From Sphingomonas sp. Leaf242 (GTDB lineage: Bacteria > Pseudomonadota > Alphaproteobacteria > Sphingomonadales > Sphingomonadaceae): a stretch of 64,000 nucleotides of DNA. The notes below the pieces were generated by a model, which was given only the letters and a program-made list of their open reading frames with translations, made no database searches and was not told where the DNA came from. Positions 1 through 9,170 of the stretch are shown in pieces. The stretch is taken from positions 248,001-312,000 of the forward strand of contig NZ_LMLW01000009.1 of NCBI RefSeq assembly GCF_001422045.1, in the 5' to 3' direction. Made by a program: the position numbers and the translations under genes. Every line of letters begins with the position of its first letter. Within the stretch, counting starts at the first letter, position 1.

Positions 1-110
1 TCGGCCTGATCGCGCGCACCGCTCGCGGGCGGTTCCTGAACGCGGGCGGCTGGAAGCACCTGGGCCTCAACCCGCCAACCGGCAGCCAGGACGGCCTGTT
101 CGACACCTGA
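1..110 (+). CDS. ruvB: Holliday junction DNA helicase RuvB, C-terminal end (partial)
   Basis: The last 35 codons of a reading frame that enters the window at its left edge and stops at 108-110. The visible end contains ARTARGRFLNAGGWKHLGL, which matches the conserved winged-helix C-terminus of RuvB (usually RTxRGRxxxxxxxxHLG). RuvB is the AAA+ motor that drives branch migration of Holliday junctions with RuvA. The ATPase domain lies outside the window, so the call rests on this short tail and on the normal family ending. A palindromic repeat follows directly after the stop. Confidence 0.75.
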   Translation, partial: GLIARTARGRFLNAGGWKHLGLNPPTGSQDGLFDT

Positions 111-117
111 CTTCTCA

Positions 118-224
118 CCCCTCCCTGGAAGGGAGGGCAGGGGGTGGGTCGCCTTCCGCATATTCAGGTCTCTACGACCCAAGCAGGCCGACCCACCCCC
201 AACTCCTCCCTTCAAGGGAGGGGA
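118..224. repeat. Palindromic repeat family A, copy 1
   Basis: Two arms of about 33 bases, rich in runs of C or G (left arm ends in GGGGGTGGGTCG, right arm begins CGACCCACCCCC), are inverted around a roughly 38-base unrelated centre. Each arm contains a small internal palindrome (CCCTCCCTGGAAGGGAGGG type). The same arms occur at 14647, 30148 and 62287. The element lies between ruvB and ptsP and could fold into a strong hairpin in either transcript. Confidence 0.85.
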
Positions 225-337
225 GAAATCGAAATTCACGGACTTGTAAGAATCCACACCCAGAGATCGATCGAACTTGGCCGCAACACTGCTTTTGTTG
301 CGTGGCACCCAAGCGCTTCATCTGATAGCCAATCCGA

Positions 338-2611
338 ATGCCCCTTTCGGCCGCCGCCTCCGCCCGCGAAATCCTCACCAGCCTTCACGACGTGATGGCG
401 TCGCGCACGTCCGCGCAAGCCAAGCTCAATTCGGTCGTCGGCATCATCGCCACCGCGATCGATAGCGAGGTGTGCTCGATCTACCTCCTGCGCGAAGGCG
501 TGCTCGAACTGTTCGCCACGCGTGGCCTCGATCAGGCCGCGGTTCACGTCACCAAGCTGGCGATGGGCGAGGGGCTGGTCGGGACGATCGCCGAGGACAT
601 CGAGGTGCTCAACCTCGACGAAGCCGCCAGCCACCCCGATTTCGCCTACAAGCCCGAAACCGGCGAGGACCGCTTCCACAGCTTCGCCGGCGTGCCGATC
701 ATCCGCCGCGAGCGCTCGGTGGGGGTACTGGCCGTCCAGCACACCGACCGTCGCAAATATGCGGACGTCGAGATCGAGGCGTTGCAGACGGTCGCGATGG
801 TGCTGTCCGAACTCATCGCCAACGCAGGGCTGATCGATACCACCGGCGGTGGCGCGGATCGGCCGCAGTCGACCGCGGCGATGCGGATCCCCGGCCAGAA
901 GCTCGTCGACGGCATGGGCGCGGGCTACGCGGTCTATCACCAGCCGCGCATCCATATCGAACACACCGTCGCCGAGGACACCGACGCCGAACGCCACCGC
1001 GTCTACGCCGCGTTCGACAAGATGCGCGAAGGCATCGACCGGATGACGCGCGATGCCGAATTCGGCGTCGGCGGCGAGCATGTCGAAGTGCTCCAGACCT
1101 ACAAGATGTTCGCCTATGACGAGGGTTGGGCGCGGCGCATCAACGAGGCGATCGACTCCGGCCTCACCGCCGAGGCGGCGATCGAACGCGTCCAGCAACG
1201 CACCCGCCAGCGGATGCGCCAGATCGACGATCCGCTGCTCGCCGACCGGATGCACGATCTGGAGGACCTGTCGAACCGGTTGCTCCGCATCGTCTCGGGC
1301 CAGATGGGCACCGCGGCGCAGATGGGCCTGCGCCAGGACACCATCCTCATCGCGCGCAATCTCGGGCCGGCCGAACTGCTCGAATACGACAAGCGCAGGC
1401 TGAAGGGCGTTATCCTGGAGGAAGGCTCGCTAACCGCGCACGTCACGATCGTCGCGCGCGCGATGGGCGTGCCGGTGCTCGGCCGTGTCCGCGACATCCG
1501 CAGGCTCGTGGCAGAAGGCGACATGCTGTTGCTCGACAGCGCCGAGAGCAACGTCTTCGCACGGCCGTCCGCAGCGATGGAGGAGGCGTTCGAGGCGCGC
1601 CTCGCAATGCGCCAGAAGCGCAAGGCCGCGTTCGCAGCACTCCGCGACGTCCCGCCGATCACCAAGGACGGCCACCGCCTGACGCTGATGGTCAACGCAG
1701 GCCTGCGCGACGACGTGGCCGCGCTCGACATCACCGGCGCCGACGGCATCGGCCTGTTCCGCACCGAATTCCAGTTCCTCGTCTCCGCCACGCTGCCGCA
1801 GCGCGAGCGTCAGCAGCGGCTGTACCGCGAAGTGCTCGACGCAGCGGGTGATCGTCCGGTGATCTTCCGCACCGTCGATATCGGCGGCGACAAGGCGCTG
1901 CCGTATCTCAACAAGCACGATGCGGACGAGGAGAATCCGGCGATGGGCTGGCGCGCGCTGCGTCTCGGCCTGGAGCGCGACGGATTGATGAAGGTCCAGG
2001 CCCGCGCGCTCCTGGAAGCCGCCGCCGGTCGCACGCTCAACGTGATGTTCCCGATGGTCAGCGAGCCGTGGGAGTTCGACGAGGCGCGCGCGCTGTTCGA
2101 GGCGCAACGCCACTGGCTGGAGGGCCGCGGCCGAAAGATGCCGCTCGCGATCCGCTACGGTGCGATGCTCGAGGTGCCGGCGCTTGCCGAGATGCTCGAC
2201 ATCCTGCTGCCGAACATCGATTTCCTGTCGATCGGCACCAACGATCTGACGCAGTTCCTGTTCGCCGCCGATCGCGCGAACCCCAAGCTCGCCGAGCGCT
2301 ATGACTGGCTCAGCCCGTCGATCCTGCGCTTCATCGCCCGGCTTATCGCGCCGGTTCGTGCGGCGGGCGTCGACCTGGCGGTCTGCGGCGAGATGGGCGG
2401 GTTGCCGCTGGAAGCGATGGCGTTGATCGGTCTCGGGATCGAGCGGTTGTCGATCACGCCCGCCGCGGTCGGTCCGATCAAGGCGATGACGCGCTCGCTC
2501 GATCGGTCGGCGTTGGCGCCGGTCATGACAGCGCTGCTCGCCAACCCGCCGCGCGACATGCGCGCCGCGCTGACCGCATGGGCGGTGGAAAACGGCGTCG
2601 AACTCACCTGA
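338..2611 (+). CDS. ptsP: Phosphoenolpyruvate-protein phosphotransferase PtsP (EI-Ntr)
   Basis: This 757-residue protein has the EI-Ntr architecture. An N-terminal GAF domain (about residues 10-160) is followed by the PEP-utiliser phosphohistidine domain, where the phosphorylated His is probably H368 in LTAHVTIVARAMGVP, and by the C-terminal PEP-binding TIM barrel (GADGIGLFRTEFQ near 468, SIGTNDLTQFLFAADR near 630, VCGEMGG near 682). In this family EI-Ntr takes phosphate from PEP and passes it to NPr and EIIA-Ntr, a regulatory rather than sugar-transporting chain. No partner (ptsO/ptsN) is in the window. The gene stands alone between repeat A and the rodZ-like gene, about 100 bases upstream of the latter. 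Confidence 0.93.
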   Translation: MPLSAAASAREILTSLHDVMASRTSAQAKLNSVVGIIATAIDSEVCSIYLLREGVLELFATRGLDQAAVHVTKLAMGEGLVGTIAEDIEVLNLDEAASHPDFAYKPETGEDRFHSFAGVPIIRRERSVGVLAVQHTDRRKYADVEIEALQTVAMVLSELIANAGLIDTTGGGADRPQSTAAMRIPGQKLVDGMGAGYAVYHQPRIHIEHTVAEDTDAERHRVYAAFDKMREGIDRMTRDAEFGVGGEHVEVLQTYKMFAYDEGWARRINEAIDSGLTAEAAIERVQQRTRQRMRQIDDPLLADRMHDLEDLSNRLLRIVSGQMGTAAQMGLRQDTILIARNLGPAELLEYDKRRLKGVILEEGSLTAHVTIVARAMGVPVLGRVRDIRRLVAEGDMLLLDSAESNVFARPSAAMEEAFEARLAMRQKRKAAFAALRDVPPITKDGHRLTLMVNAGLRDDVAALDITGADGIGLFRTEFQFLVSATLPQRERQQRLYREVLDAAGDRPVIFRTVDIGGDKALPYLNKHDADEENPAMGWRALRLGLERDGLMKVQARALLEAAAGRTLNVMFPMVSEPWEFDEARALFEAQRHWLEGRGRKMPLAIRYGAMLEVPALAEMLDILLPNIDFLSIGTNDLTQFLFAADRANPKLAERYDWLSPSILRFIARLIAPVRAAGVDLAVCGEMGGLPLEAMALIGLGIERLSITPAAVGPIKAMTRSLDRSALAPVMTALLANPPRDMRAALTAWAVENGVELT

Positions 2612-2712
2612 ACCGCGTTTGCCTGCCGGCTGCGCGTTGACAGGACACGGACCGTCGTAGAAACGGAAACCATAGCGGGCGACGCTTTGAGAGCCCGGTT
2701 TCGGAGATAAGA

Positions 2713-3657
2713 ATGGACGAGGTCGAACCCGGCCAGAACGCTGTGCCCGCTCCGACCGAGCGTGCTGGCGACATTCTTCGTACCGCACGCGAGGCGCAGG
2801 GGTTGAGCGTTGCCGATATCGCGACGCGGACCCGCGTACCGCTCCGCCATCTCGAGGCGATCGAGGCTTCGGACTATAGCGTCTTGCCGTCCGCGACCTA
2901 TGCGATCGGTTTCGCGCGCGCCTACGCGCGCGCGGTCGGCGTCGACGAGGTGCGGATTGCGCAGATGGTGCGCGAAGACGTCGCCAAGCTCGGCCGCCGG
3001 ACGCCCGAATACGAACCGTATGAGATGACCGACCCGTCGCGCGTGCCGTCGCGCGGGATCACGATCGTCGCGCTCGGGATCGCGATCGCCGTTCTTGTGC
3101 TGGTCGGCCTCTGGTACGGTACCGACATGTTCCGCGGATCGCGGACGTCGCCCGCCGACGTATCCGTCGCACAGGTTCCGGCCGCGCCCGCAGCGAAGAC
3201 CGCGCAGTCGGTGCCCGCGGCGCCGACCCCGGCCAACGGGCAGGTGACGCTGACCGCATCGGACGAGGTCTGGATGCGGGTCTACGACGCCGATAACAAG
3301 ACGCTGTTCCAGCGTACGATGAAGCCGGGCGAGAAGTTCGATGTACCGCGCGACGCGAAGGACCCGATGATCAACGTCGGTCGTGCCGACAAGCTGGCGG
3401 TGACGCTCAATGGGGCCGCGGCGCCGGCGCTCGGTACCGGCGAGCGTGCGATCAAGGATGTCCCCGTCGGTGCGACGGCGATCGCCGCGCGAATCGCGGG
3501 AACACCCGAGCCACAGGCCACGCCTGCCGGGTCGTCTGCGACCACCGAGCGGTCGCGCCCGCGTCGCCCGAATACGCCCCGCCGTCCGCTCAGCGAAACG
3601 CAGCGCGCGAACATCGACTCGGCCGAGACACCAGCGCCGACCACCACGAATCCGTGA
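2713..3657 (+). CDS. rodZ: RodZ-like helix-turn-helix membrane protein (DUF4115)
   Basis: A 314-residue bitopic protein. Residues about 18-85 form a Cro/C1-type helix-turn-helix (LRTAREAQGLSVADIATRTRV then LRHLEAIEASDYSVLPS), a single membrane span lies at about 115-135, and a periplasmic DUF4115-like beta domain follows at about 175-250 before a Pro/Thr/Arg-rich tail. This is the RodZ layout; in the family it links MreB filaments to the elongasome and sets cell shape. It is followed by cpoB, so both neighbours are envelope genes. The HTH means a DNA-binding role cannot be excluded from sequence alone. The symbol is by architecture. Confidence 0.8.
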   Translation: MDEVEPGQNAVPAPTERAGDILRTAREAQGLSVADIATRTRVPLRHLEAIEASDYSVLPSATYAIGFARAYARAVGVDEVRIAQMVREDVAKLGRRTPEYEPYEMTDPSRVPSRGITIVALGIAIAVLVLVGLWYGTDMFRGSRTSPADVSVAQVPAAPAAKTAQSVPAAPTPANGQVTLTASDEVWMRVYDADNKTLFQRTMKPGEKFDVPRDAKDPMINVGRADKLAVTLNGAAAPALGTGERAIKDVPVGATAIAARIAGTPEPQATPAGSSATTERSRPRRPNTPRRPLSETQRANIDSAETPAPTTTNP

Positions 3658-3753
3658 GCAACCGCAGGCATCGCCCGGGTCTTAAGGCTGGCGACAGGAG
3701 GGGTAGTGTAGCTATACCCGGACGATTAACCAATTCACCGGGGGGCGTGGCCC

Positions 3754-4674
3754 ATGCGTAAGTCAATTCTGGTCGGCGTCTGCCTCGCGGCTCTGTTGCC
3801 GGCGACCGCGCAGGCGCAGAACGTCGAAGGCCGCGTCGGCAAGCTCGAGAGCGAGATGCGCGCGGTGCAGCGCAAGGTGTTTCCCGGTGGCGCAGGCCAG
3901 ATGCTACAGCCCGAGGTCCGCGCGCCGCAAGGCGAACAGGGCCCCGGTCCGGGCTCGCCCGCGAACAGCGCGATCATCGACGTGACGCAGCGCGTCACCT
4001 CGCTCGAACAGCAGATGACCTCGCTCACCGAGCAGATCGAGCAGAACCAGAACCGCGTGCGCCAGTTGCAGGATGCGTTCGACAGCTATCGGCGCACCAA
4101 CGATGCGCGGCTGAAGGCACTCGAAACCGGCCCCGCGCCGATCGCGGCGGGCGGCCCGATCGAGCCTGACGACGCGTCGAACGGCGGTCCTTCGCGCCCG
4201 ACACCGCGGCCCGATACGGCGGCCAAGCCTAGTACCACTACGCCGGCACCGACCAAGGTCTCGGTCGAGAAGCCGTCCACCGGCGACGCTGCGGAAGACG
4301 ATTATATGTACGGCTATCGCCTGTGGGCGGCCAAGCAATACCCGCAGGCCGAGGCGCAGCTGAAGAAGGTCGTCGCGGACTATCCCAAGAGCAAGCGCGC
4401 CAGCTATGCGCAGAATCTGCTCGGCCGGTCGTATCTCGACGAGGGCAAGCCGAGCCTCGCGTCGATGGCGTTCTACGACAATTACAAGAAGATGCCCGAC
4501 GGCGAACGCGCGCCCGACAGCCTGCTGTATCTGGGGCAGGCGCTGACCAAGCTCAACAAGCCTGCCGATGCGTGCAAGGTGTATGACGAGCTGAACGACG
4601 TCTACGGCGCCAAGATGGCCGCAGCGATGAAGGGGCAGGTCGCTGCCGGACGCAGCGCGGCGAAGTGCAAGTAA
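3754..4674 (+). CDS. cpoB: Cell division coordinator CpoB (Tol-Pal system YbgF)
   Basis: A 306-residue periplasmic protein. Residues 1-22 are a Sec signal peptide ending AQA, followed by a coiled-coil trimerisation segment (about 25-105, with VGKLESEMRAVQRKVF and QQMTSLTEQIEQNQN heptads), a Pro/Thr/Ala-rich linker, and C-terminal TPR repeats from about residue 181 (YGYRLWAAKQYPQAEAQL, then three further helical pairs). CpoB/YbgF couples PBP1b activity to Tol-Pal during outer-membrane constriction. The rest of tol-pal is not in the window. An ATTAACC sequence (3725-3731), a CtrA half-site candidate, lies 22 bases before the start codon. The reading frame ends shortly before a repeat B element. 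Confidence 0.88.
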   Translation: MRKSILVGVCLAALLPATAQAQNVEGRVGKLESEMRAVQRKVFPGGAGQMLQPEVRAPQGEQGPGPGSPANSAIIDVTQRVTSLEQQMTSLTEQIEQNQNRVRQLQDAFDSYRRTNDARLKALETGPAPIAAGGPIEPDDASNGGPSRPTPRPDTAAKPSTTTPAPTKVSVEKPSTGDAAEDDYMYGYRLWAAKQYPQAEAQLKKVVADYPKSKRASYAQNLLGRSYLDEGKPSLASMAFYDNYKKMPDGERAPDSLLYLGQALTKLNKPADACKVYDELNDVYGAKMAAAMKGQVAAGRSAAKCK

Positions 4675-4735
4675 GCGATCCCTCGATGCGTGTGCGTGAC
4701 CCCTTGTTCGTGACTTCACGTCGCACACCAGCACT

Positions 4736-4838
4736 ACCCCGGCGGAGGCCGGGGCCCAATTGGGAAGGCCAGCGTAACGGCGGGCTGCGCTCAGTCATTA
4801 CCGCTCGCCAATTGGGCCCCGGCCTCCGCCGGGGTGGT
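4736..4838. repeat. Palindromic repeat family B, copy 1
   Basis: Inverted arms (CCCCGGCGGAGGCCGGGGCCCAATTGG type) of about 25 bases enclose a centre of about 45 bases that is also partly conserved between copies (GCGTAACGG motif). The element occupies the gap between cpoB and tilS. Related copies are at 24696, 36436, 40923, 48324 and 63919. Confidence 0.88.
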
Positions 4839-4867
4839 GATCGCTCGACGGTCAGGGCCCCCGCCGC

Positions 4868-5836
4868 ATGACCGAAGAAGGCCGTCGCTTCGCCGCCGAC
4901 TTCGCGCGGCTCGCCAGCGACATCGTCAACCCGCTGTTCGCGGTATCTGGCGGTCCCGACAGCATGGCGATGCTGACGCTTGCGCATGAATCGCTTCCCC
5001 CGGGCTTCACGGTCGCCAGCATCGACCACCGCCTCCGCCCCGAGGCGGTCGAGGAATCCGCGATGGTCGCCGCCTATTGCGCGACGCTCGGCATTTCTCA
5101 CGCCACGCTCGCGCCGAGCGAGCCGATCACCGGTGCCAGCATCCAGGCGCAAGCCCGCACCACGCGCTATGCCCTGCTGACGGAGCACGCCCGCGCGATC
5201 GGGGCGGGGGCTCTCGTCACCGGGCATCACGCCGACGATCAGGCCGAGACCTTCCTGATGCGGGCGGCGCGCGGTTCGGGTCTGGCCGGTCTCGCTGGCG
5301 TGCGGGCACGCACGCACGTCAACGGCGTCATCGTGATTCGTCCGTTGCTCGACTGGCGCCGGGCCGAACTCAGGGCGATCGTCCGTCGTGCCGAGGTGCC
5401 GTTCCTCGACGATCCCTCGAACCATGACGACCGCCACGATCGCACGCGGTTCCGCCGGTTGCTCGGCGAGAACGAATGGCTCGGCACGCCGAATCTCGCA
5501 CGCGCCGCCGCCGCGCTGGCGGAGACCGACACCGACGTCCGCGCGATGGTCGACTGGGTCTGGACCGAACGCGCCAAGGTCGGCGGCGGCGAAGTGAAGC
5601 TCGCGGTCGAGAATCTGCCCCGCGAAATTCTCCGCCGTCTCGCCCGCCGCGCGATCGGCACGGTCCGCGCCGAGGCGGGCATCGTCGCGCCCGAATGGAC
5701 CGAGGCCGCCAACATCGAAAAGCTGCTCGACTCGCTCACGACCGGCAAGCGCACGACTCAGGCCGGCATCATCGCCAGCGTCCGCGGCGATGTCTGGCGG
5801 TTCCGTGAAGCGCCGCCCCGCCGCGTTCTCGACTGA
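4868..5836 (+). CDS. tilS: tRNA(Ile)-lysidine synthetase TilS
   Basis: A 322-residue N-type ATP pyrophosphatase. The PP-loop SGGPDS sits at residues 27-32, and the TilS family motifs HRLRPEA, GHHADDQAETFLMR and the DPSNHDDRHDRTRFR stretch follow. TilS ligates lysine to C34 of tRNA-Ile(CAU), changing codon choice from AUG to AUA, and is essential. At 322 residues it matches the shorter alphaproteobacterial form without the full C-terminal domain of the E. coli enzyme. ATG at 4868 lies 29 bases after repeat B. The cpoB-tilS-ftsH order is common in this order of bacteria. Confidence 0.93.
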   Translation: MTEEGRRFAADFARLASDIVNPLFAVSGGPDSMAMLTLAHESLPPGFTVASIDHRLRPEAVEESAMVAAYCATLGISHATLAPSEPITGASIQAQARTTRYALLTEHARAIGAGALVTGHHADDQAETFLMRAARGSGLAGLAGVRARTHVNGVIVIRPLLDWRRAELRAIVRRAEVPFLDDPSNHDDRHDRTRFRRLLGENEWLGTPNLARAAAALAETDTDVRAMVDWVWTERAKVGGGEVKLAVENLPREILRRLARRAIGTVRAEAGIVAPEWTEAANIEKLLDSLTTGKRTTQAGIIASVRGDVWRFREAPPRRVLD

Positions 5837-5992
5837 CCCGCGCTCCCGAGTGCCGGCTTTCCCCGGCAAGCCAGAGCCTCTGCGTCGGGTGACGTGACCG
5901 CCCGTTCACACTGATCAACGCAAGTCGCGCGTTGTTCCATTGCCATTAACCTGCGCGCGCTTATCTTGTGCGCTGAAAGGTATCGTGCACCC

Positions 5993-7984
5993 ATGAACGA
6001 CAACGAGAACCGCGGGCAGAAGCCCCAGGGCCCCGGCAACGGCGGTCCTGACAATGGCGGCGGCGGCAATCCTTGGATGAAGAGCCTGTTGATCTGGGTC
6101 GGCATCCTGCTCGCGCTGGCGCTATTCGTGACTATGTTCGACGGCCGTACGGCCACGTCGGGCGGCAACACGATCGCGTATTCGGCGTTCCTCGACAAGG
6201 TCGACGAGGGTACCGTTAAGGACGTCAACATCTCGCGCGACATGATCTCGGGCACGTTGTCGTCGGGCGAGAAGTTCAAGTCGTACCCGATCCAGGACTC
6301 GACGCTCGTGCCGAAGCTGCGCGAGAAGGGCGTTGCGATCAGCGCGAAGCCCGAAGAAGGCCCGTCGATGCTGGCGCTGCTGCTGTATCAGTCGCTGCCT
6401 TTCCTGCTGTTTCTCGGCATCGCGTTCTTCGTGCTGAAGCAGATGCAGAAGAACTCGGGCTCGGGCGCGATGGGCTTCGGTAAGAGCCGCGCGAAGATGC
6501 TGACCCAGAAGGAAGGCAAGGTCACCTTCCAGGACGTCGCCGGCATCGACGAAGCACGCGAAGAGCTCGAGGAGATCGTTGAGTTCCTCAAGGACCCGAC
6601 TAAGTTCGCGCGCCTCGGCGGCAAGATCCCCAAGGGCGCCTTGCTCGTCGGCTCGCCGGGTACCGGCAAGACGCTGCTCGCCCGCGCGATCGCGGGTGAA
6701 GCCGGCGTGCCGTTCTTCACGATCTCGGGCTCCGATTTCGTCGAGATGTTCGTCGGCGTCGGTGCAAGCCGCGTCCGCGACATGTTCGAGCAGGCCAAGA
6801 AGTCCGCACCGTGCATCGTCTTCATCGACGAGATCGACGCTGTCGGTCGCCATCGGGGCGCCGGTCTCGGCAACGGCAATGACGAGCGCGAGCAGACGCT
6901 GAACCAGCTACTCGTAGAGATGGACGGCTTCGAGGCGAATGAAGGCATCATTATCATCGCGGCGACCAACCGCCCCGACGTGCTCGACCCAGCGCTGCTG
7001 CGTCCGGGCCGCTTCGATCGCCAGGTTACCGTGCCGCGGCCGGATATCGAGGGTCGCATAAAGATTCTCGAAGTCCACATGAAGAAGGTGCCGCTGGCCC
7101 CCGACGTCGACGCTCGCGTCATCGCCCGCGGTACGCCCGGCTTCTCGGGTGCCGATCTCGCCAATCTCGTCAACGAGGCTGCGCTGCACGCGGCGCGCAA
7201 GGGCAAGCGTCTGGTGGCAATGGCCGAGTTCGAGGAGGCCAAGGACAAGGTCATGATGGGCGCAGAGCGTCGCAGCATGGTCATGACCGACGACGAGAAG
7301 CGGATGACCGCGTATCACGAGGCCGGCCACGCCGTCGTCGCGATGCACGAGGCCGCGTCGGATCCGATCCACAAGGCGACGATCATCCCGCGCGGTCGTG
7401 CGCTGGGCATGGTCATGCGTCTGCCCGAGCGCGACTCGTACAGCTATCACCGCGACAAGATGTACGCGAACCTCGCGGTGTCGATGGGTGGCCGCGTCGC
7501 CGAGGAAGTCATCTTCGGCTACGACAAGGTTTCGTCGGGCGCTTCGGGCGACATCCAGTACGCCACCGGTTTGGCACGCGACATGGTCACGCGCTGGGGC
7601 ATGTCGGACAAGGTCGGTCCGCTCGAATATGGCGAGCCCGAGGGTGAGTCGTTCCTCGGATACTCGTCGAGCCGTCCGTCGCGTATGTCGAACCAGACCG
7701 CGCAACTGATCGATGACGAGATCAAGCGGATCGTCGAAGGCGGTCTCGACCGCGCCAAGCAGGTGCTGAGCGATCACGTCGACCAGCTCCATACCGTGGC
7801 CGGCGCGCTGCTCGAGTTCGAGACGCTGACTGGCGACGAGATCAAGCAATTGATCGCCGGTGAGGATATCGATCGTCCGGATCCGGGGGCGAAGGCATCG
7901 ACCGTACCACGTGCGGGGACATCGATCCCCAAGACGCGCCGCCCGAACGGTCCGTTCGGTACGCCGTCGCCGCTCGGCGCCTGA
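5993..7984 (+). CDS. ftsH: ATP-dependent zinc metalloprotease FtsH
   Basis: With the ATG at 5993 the protein is 663 residues; an upstream in-frame extension (5966) adds nothing conserved. There are two membrane spans (about 25-45 and 125-145) flanking a periplasmic domain, then an AAA+ module with Walker A GSPGTGKT at about 220, Walker [11 protein letters not shown], the second region of homology [19 protein letters not shown], and the zinc site HEAGH at 442-446 with the third ligand Asp near 520. FtsH degrades unfolded and regulatory membrane proteins and is usually essential. The N-terminus is Asn/Gly-rich. ATTAACC (5945-5951) lies 41 bases before the start. Confidence 0.97.
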   Translation: MNDNENRGQKPQGPGNGGPDNGGGGNPWMKSLLIWVGILLALALFVTMFDGRTATSGGNTIAYSAFLDKVDEGTVKDVNISRDMISGTLSSGEKFKSYPIQDSTLVPKLREKGVAISAKPEEGPSMLALLLYQSLPFLLFLGIAFFVLKQMQKNSGSGAMGFGKSRAKMLTQKEGKVTFQDVAGIDEAREELEEIVEFLKDPTKFARLGGKIPKGALLVGSPGTGKTLLARAIAGEAGVPFFTISGSDFVEMFVGVGASRVRDMFEQAKKSAPCIVFIDEIDAVGRHRGAGLGNGNDEREQTLNQLLVEMDGFEANEGIIIIAATNRPDVLDPALLRPGRFDRQVTVPRPDIEGRIKILEVHMKKVPLAPDVDARVIARGTPGFSGADLANLVNEAALHAARKGKRLVAMAEFEEAKDKVMMGAERRSMVMTDDEKRMTAYHEAGHAVVAMHEAASDPIHKATIIPRGRALGMVMRLPERDSYSYHRDKMYANLAVSMGGRVAEEVIFGYDKVSSGASGDIQYATGLARDMVTRWGMSDKVGPLEYGEPEGESFLGYSSSRPSRMSNQTAQLIDDEIKRIVEGGLDRAKQVLSDHVDQLHTVAGALLEFETLTGDEIKQLIAGEDIDRPDPGAKASTVPRAGTSIPKTRRPNGPFGTPSPLGA

Positions 7985-8031
7985 TCGGTTCGTCGCGGAT
8001 CGGTTCATCGAGGCGTAAGCCATTGATGTGT

Positions 8032-8063
8032 ATGGGCAGTCTTTCCCCGGAAAGGCTGCCCAT
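8032..8063 (+). promoter_or_regulatory. Hairpin that covers the ribosome site and start codon of the next gene
   Basis: The arms ATGGGCAGTCTTTCC (8032-8046) and GGAAAGGCTGCCCAT (8049-8063) pair over 15 positions, with one G-T wobble and a two-base CC spacer, so a real loop would open one or two pairs. The 3' arm holds the likely Shine-Dalgarno GGAAAGG (8049-8055) and the first two bases of the ATG at 8062. Folding in the mRNA would therefore hide both. No T-run follows, so it does not look like a simple ftsH terminator. A regulatory function is inferred. Confidence 0.55.
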
Positions 8064-8448
8064 GTCGTATCTGCCCAAATCATTTCCTGTGGCTCTGATC
8101 GCCGCCGCGACGATCGTCGGGGCCGCCGTCCCGGCAAATGCGGCGATGACCGTCCAGACCTTTCTCGCGCGCGCCAATGCGCTCCGCGATCAGGGGCCGA
8201 TGGCGTTGATGTCGCCCGACCTGCCGGTGCTCAAGGCGGAAGCAAAGGCGGCGACCACGCAGTTGAAGGCGGATCGCGCCGCGCGCGCCGCCGCGGGCAA
8301 ACCGCCGATCGCCTGCGTGCCGGAAGGCGAGAGCGTCGGCATCATGGACATGCTCGACGGCCTGTCGCAGCTCCCCGCCGCCGATCAGAAGCGTCCGCTC
8401 AAGGACGGGTACGCGCGGGTGCTGGCGAAGCGGTTCCCCTGCAACTGA
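8062..8448 (+). CDS. Small secreted protein of unknown function
   Basis: From ATG 8062 this is a 128-residue protein with a clear Sec signal peptide (hydrophobic VALIAAATIVGAAVP, cleavage after ANA) and a mature part of about 100 residues rich in Ala and Lys, with two Cys (IACVPEGES and the C-terminal RFPCN) that could form a disulfide. In-frame starts upstream (ATG 8026 and 8032) would put 10-12 odd residues before the signal peptide. The ATG at 8062 has GGAAAGG six bases upstream, but both lie in a hairpin. I do not recognise a named family. It lies 77 bases after ftsH. Confidence 0.7.
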   Translation: MSYLPKSFPVALIAAATIVGAAVPANAAMTVQTFLARANALRDQGPMALMSPDLPVLKAEAKAATTQLKADRAARAAAGKPPIACVPEGESVGIMDMLDGLSQLPAADQKRPLKDGYARVLAKRFPCN

Positions 8449-8509
8449 GGCGCCGGGCGCGCTGCCGTGTTGATAACCGACGGATCCGGTCATACCGTCG
8501 GTCGATGTC

Positions 8510-9169
8510 TTGCTCGCCTTGGCCCTCCAGAATCCGCTTTTGCTTGCCCGAGGTTTGACCCACGTCGGCATTCTCGGAGGGTCGTTCAATCCCGCGCACC
8601 GTGGCCACCGCGGTATCACCCTTGCGGCGATCGACGCGCTTGCGCTCGACGAGGCGTGGTGGCTGGTATCTCCTGGCAACCCGCTCAAGGACGCGGCCAA
8701 CGACATGGCGCCACTCCCCGCGCGCCTCGCCTCCGCGCGGAAAATGGCCCGCCGTGCGCCGATCCGCGCGACCGATATCGAGGCGCGGCTGCACACCCGC
8801 TACACGCTCGACACGATCCGCAAGCTCAAGCGTCGCTACCCGAAAATCCGCTTTATCTGGCTGATGGGGGCGGACAATCTCGCCGACTTCCACCGATGGA
8901 AGAACTGGCGCCAGATTGCCCGCGAGGTTCCGATTGCGGTAATCGCGCGTCCGGGATATGACGGGCGCGCCCTCGCGGCCCCCGCGATGGGTTGGCTGCG
9001 GCGCTTCCAACGGCGCACAGACCATGCGAAGAGCTGGACGACGTGGAGATTGCCGGCCCTTGTGCTGTTGCGCTTCCGACCCGACCCGACCTCCGCAACC
9101 GGCCTGCGTGCCAAAAATCCCGACTGGGTTCAGCACGTTGCTGGTCCGGTAGTCTTACCCAGGAGCTGA
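8510..9169 (+). CDS. nadD: Nicotinate-nucleotide adenylyltransferase NadD
   Basis: A nucleotidyltransferase with GGSFNPAHRGH (the GxFxPxHxGH ATP-binding motif), WWLVSPGNPLK, LMGADNLADFHRWK, and a C-terminal SATGLR that replaces the usual SxTxIR. NadD adenylates nicotinate mononucleotide in NAD synthesis. No ATG or GTG is available: the frame has a stop at 8474-8476 and only TTG codons (8510, 8519, 8540, 8555) before the conserved core, so translation starts at one of these. I give the longest (219 residues); 8540 or 8555 would be closer to typical N-termini. It begins a run with rsfS, rlmH and the envC-like gene, with 1-20-base gaps. Confidence 0.9.
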   Translation: MLALALQNPLLLARGLTHVGILGGSFNPAHRGHRGITLAAIDALALDEAWWLVSPGNPLKDAANDMAPLPARLASARKMARRAPIRATDIEARLHTRYTLDTIRKLKRRYPKIRFIWLMGADNLADFHRWKNWRQIAREVPIAVIARPGYDGRALAAPAMGWLRRFQRRTDHAKSWTTWRLPALVLLRFRPDPTSATGLRAKNPDWVQHVAGPVVLPRS

Positions 9170-9170
9170 C

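Noticed and set aside
8032..8063. Simple terminator for ftsH
   Set aside because: A strong stem is present, but no T-run follows and the arm contains the next gene's ribosome site. A terminator role cannot be excluded, but regulation of translation fits better.
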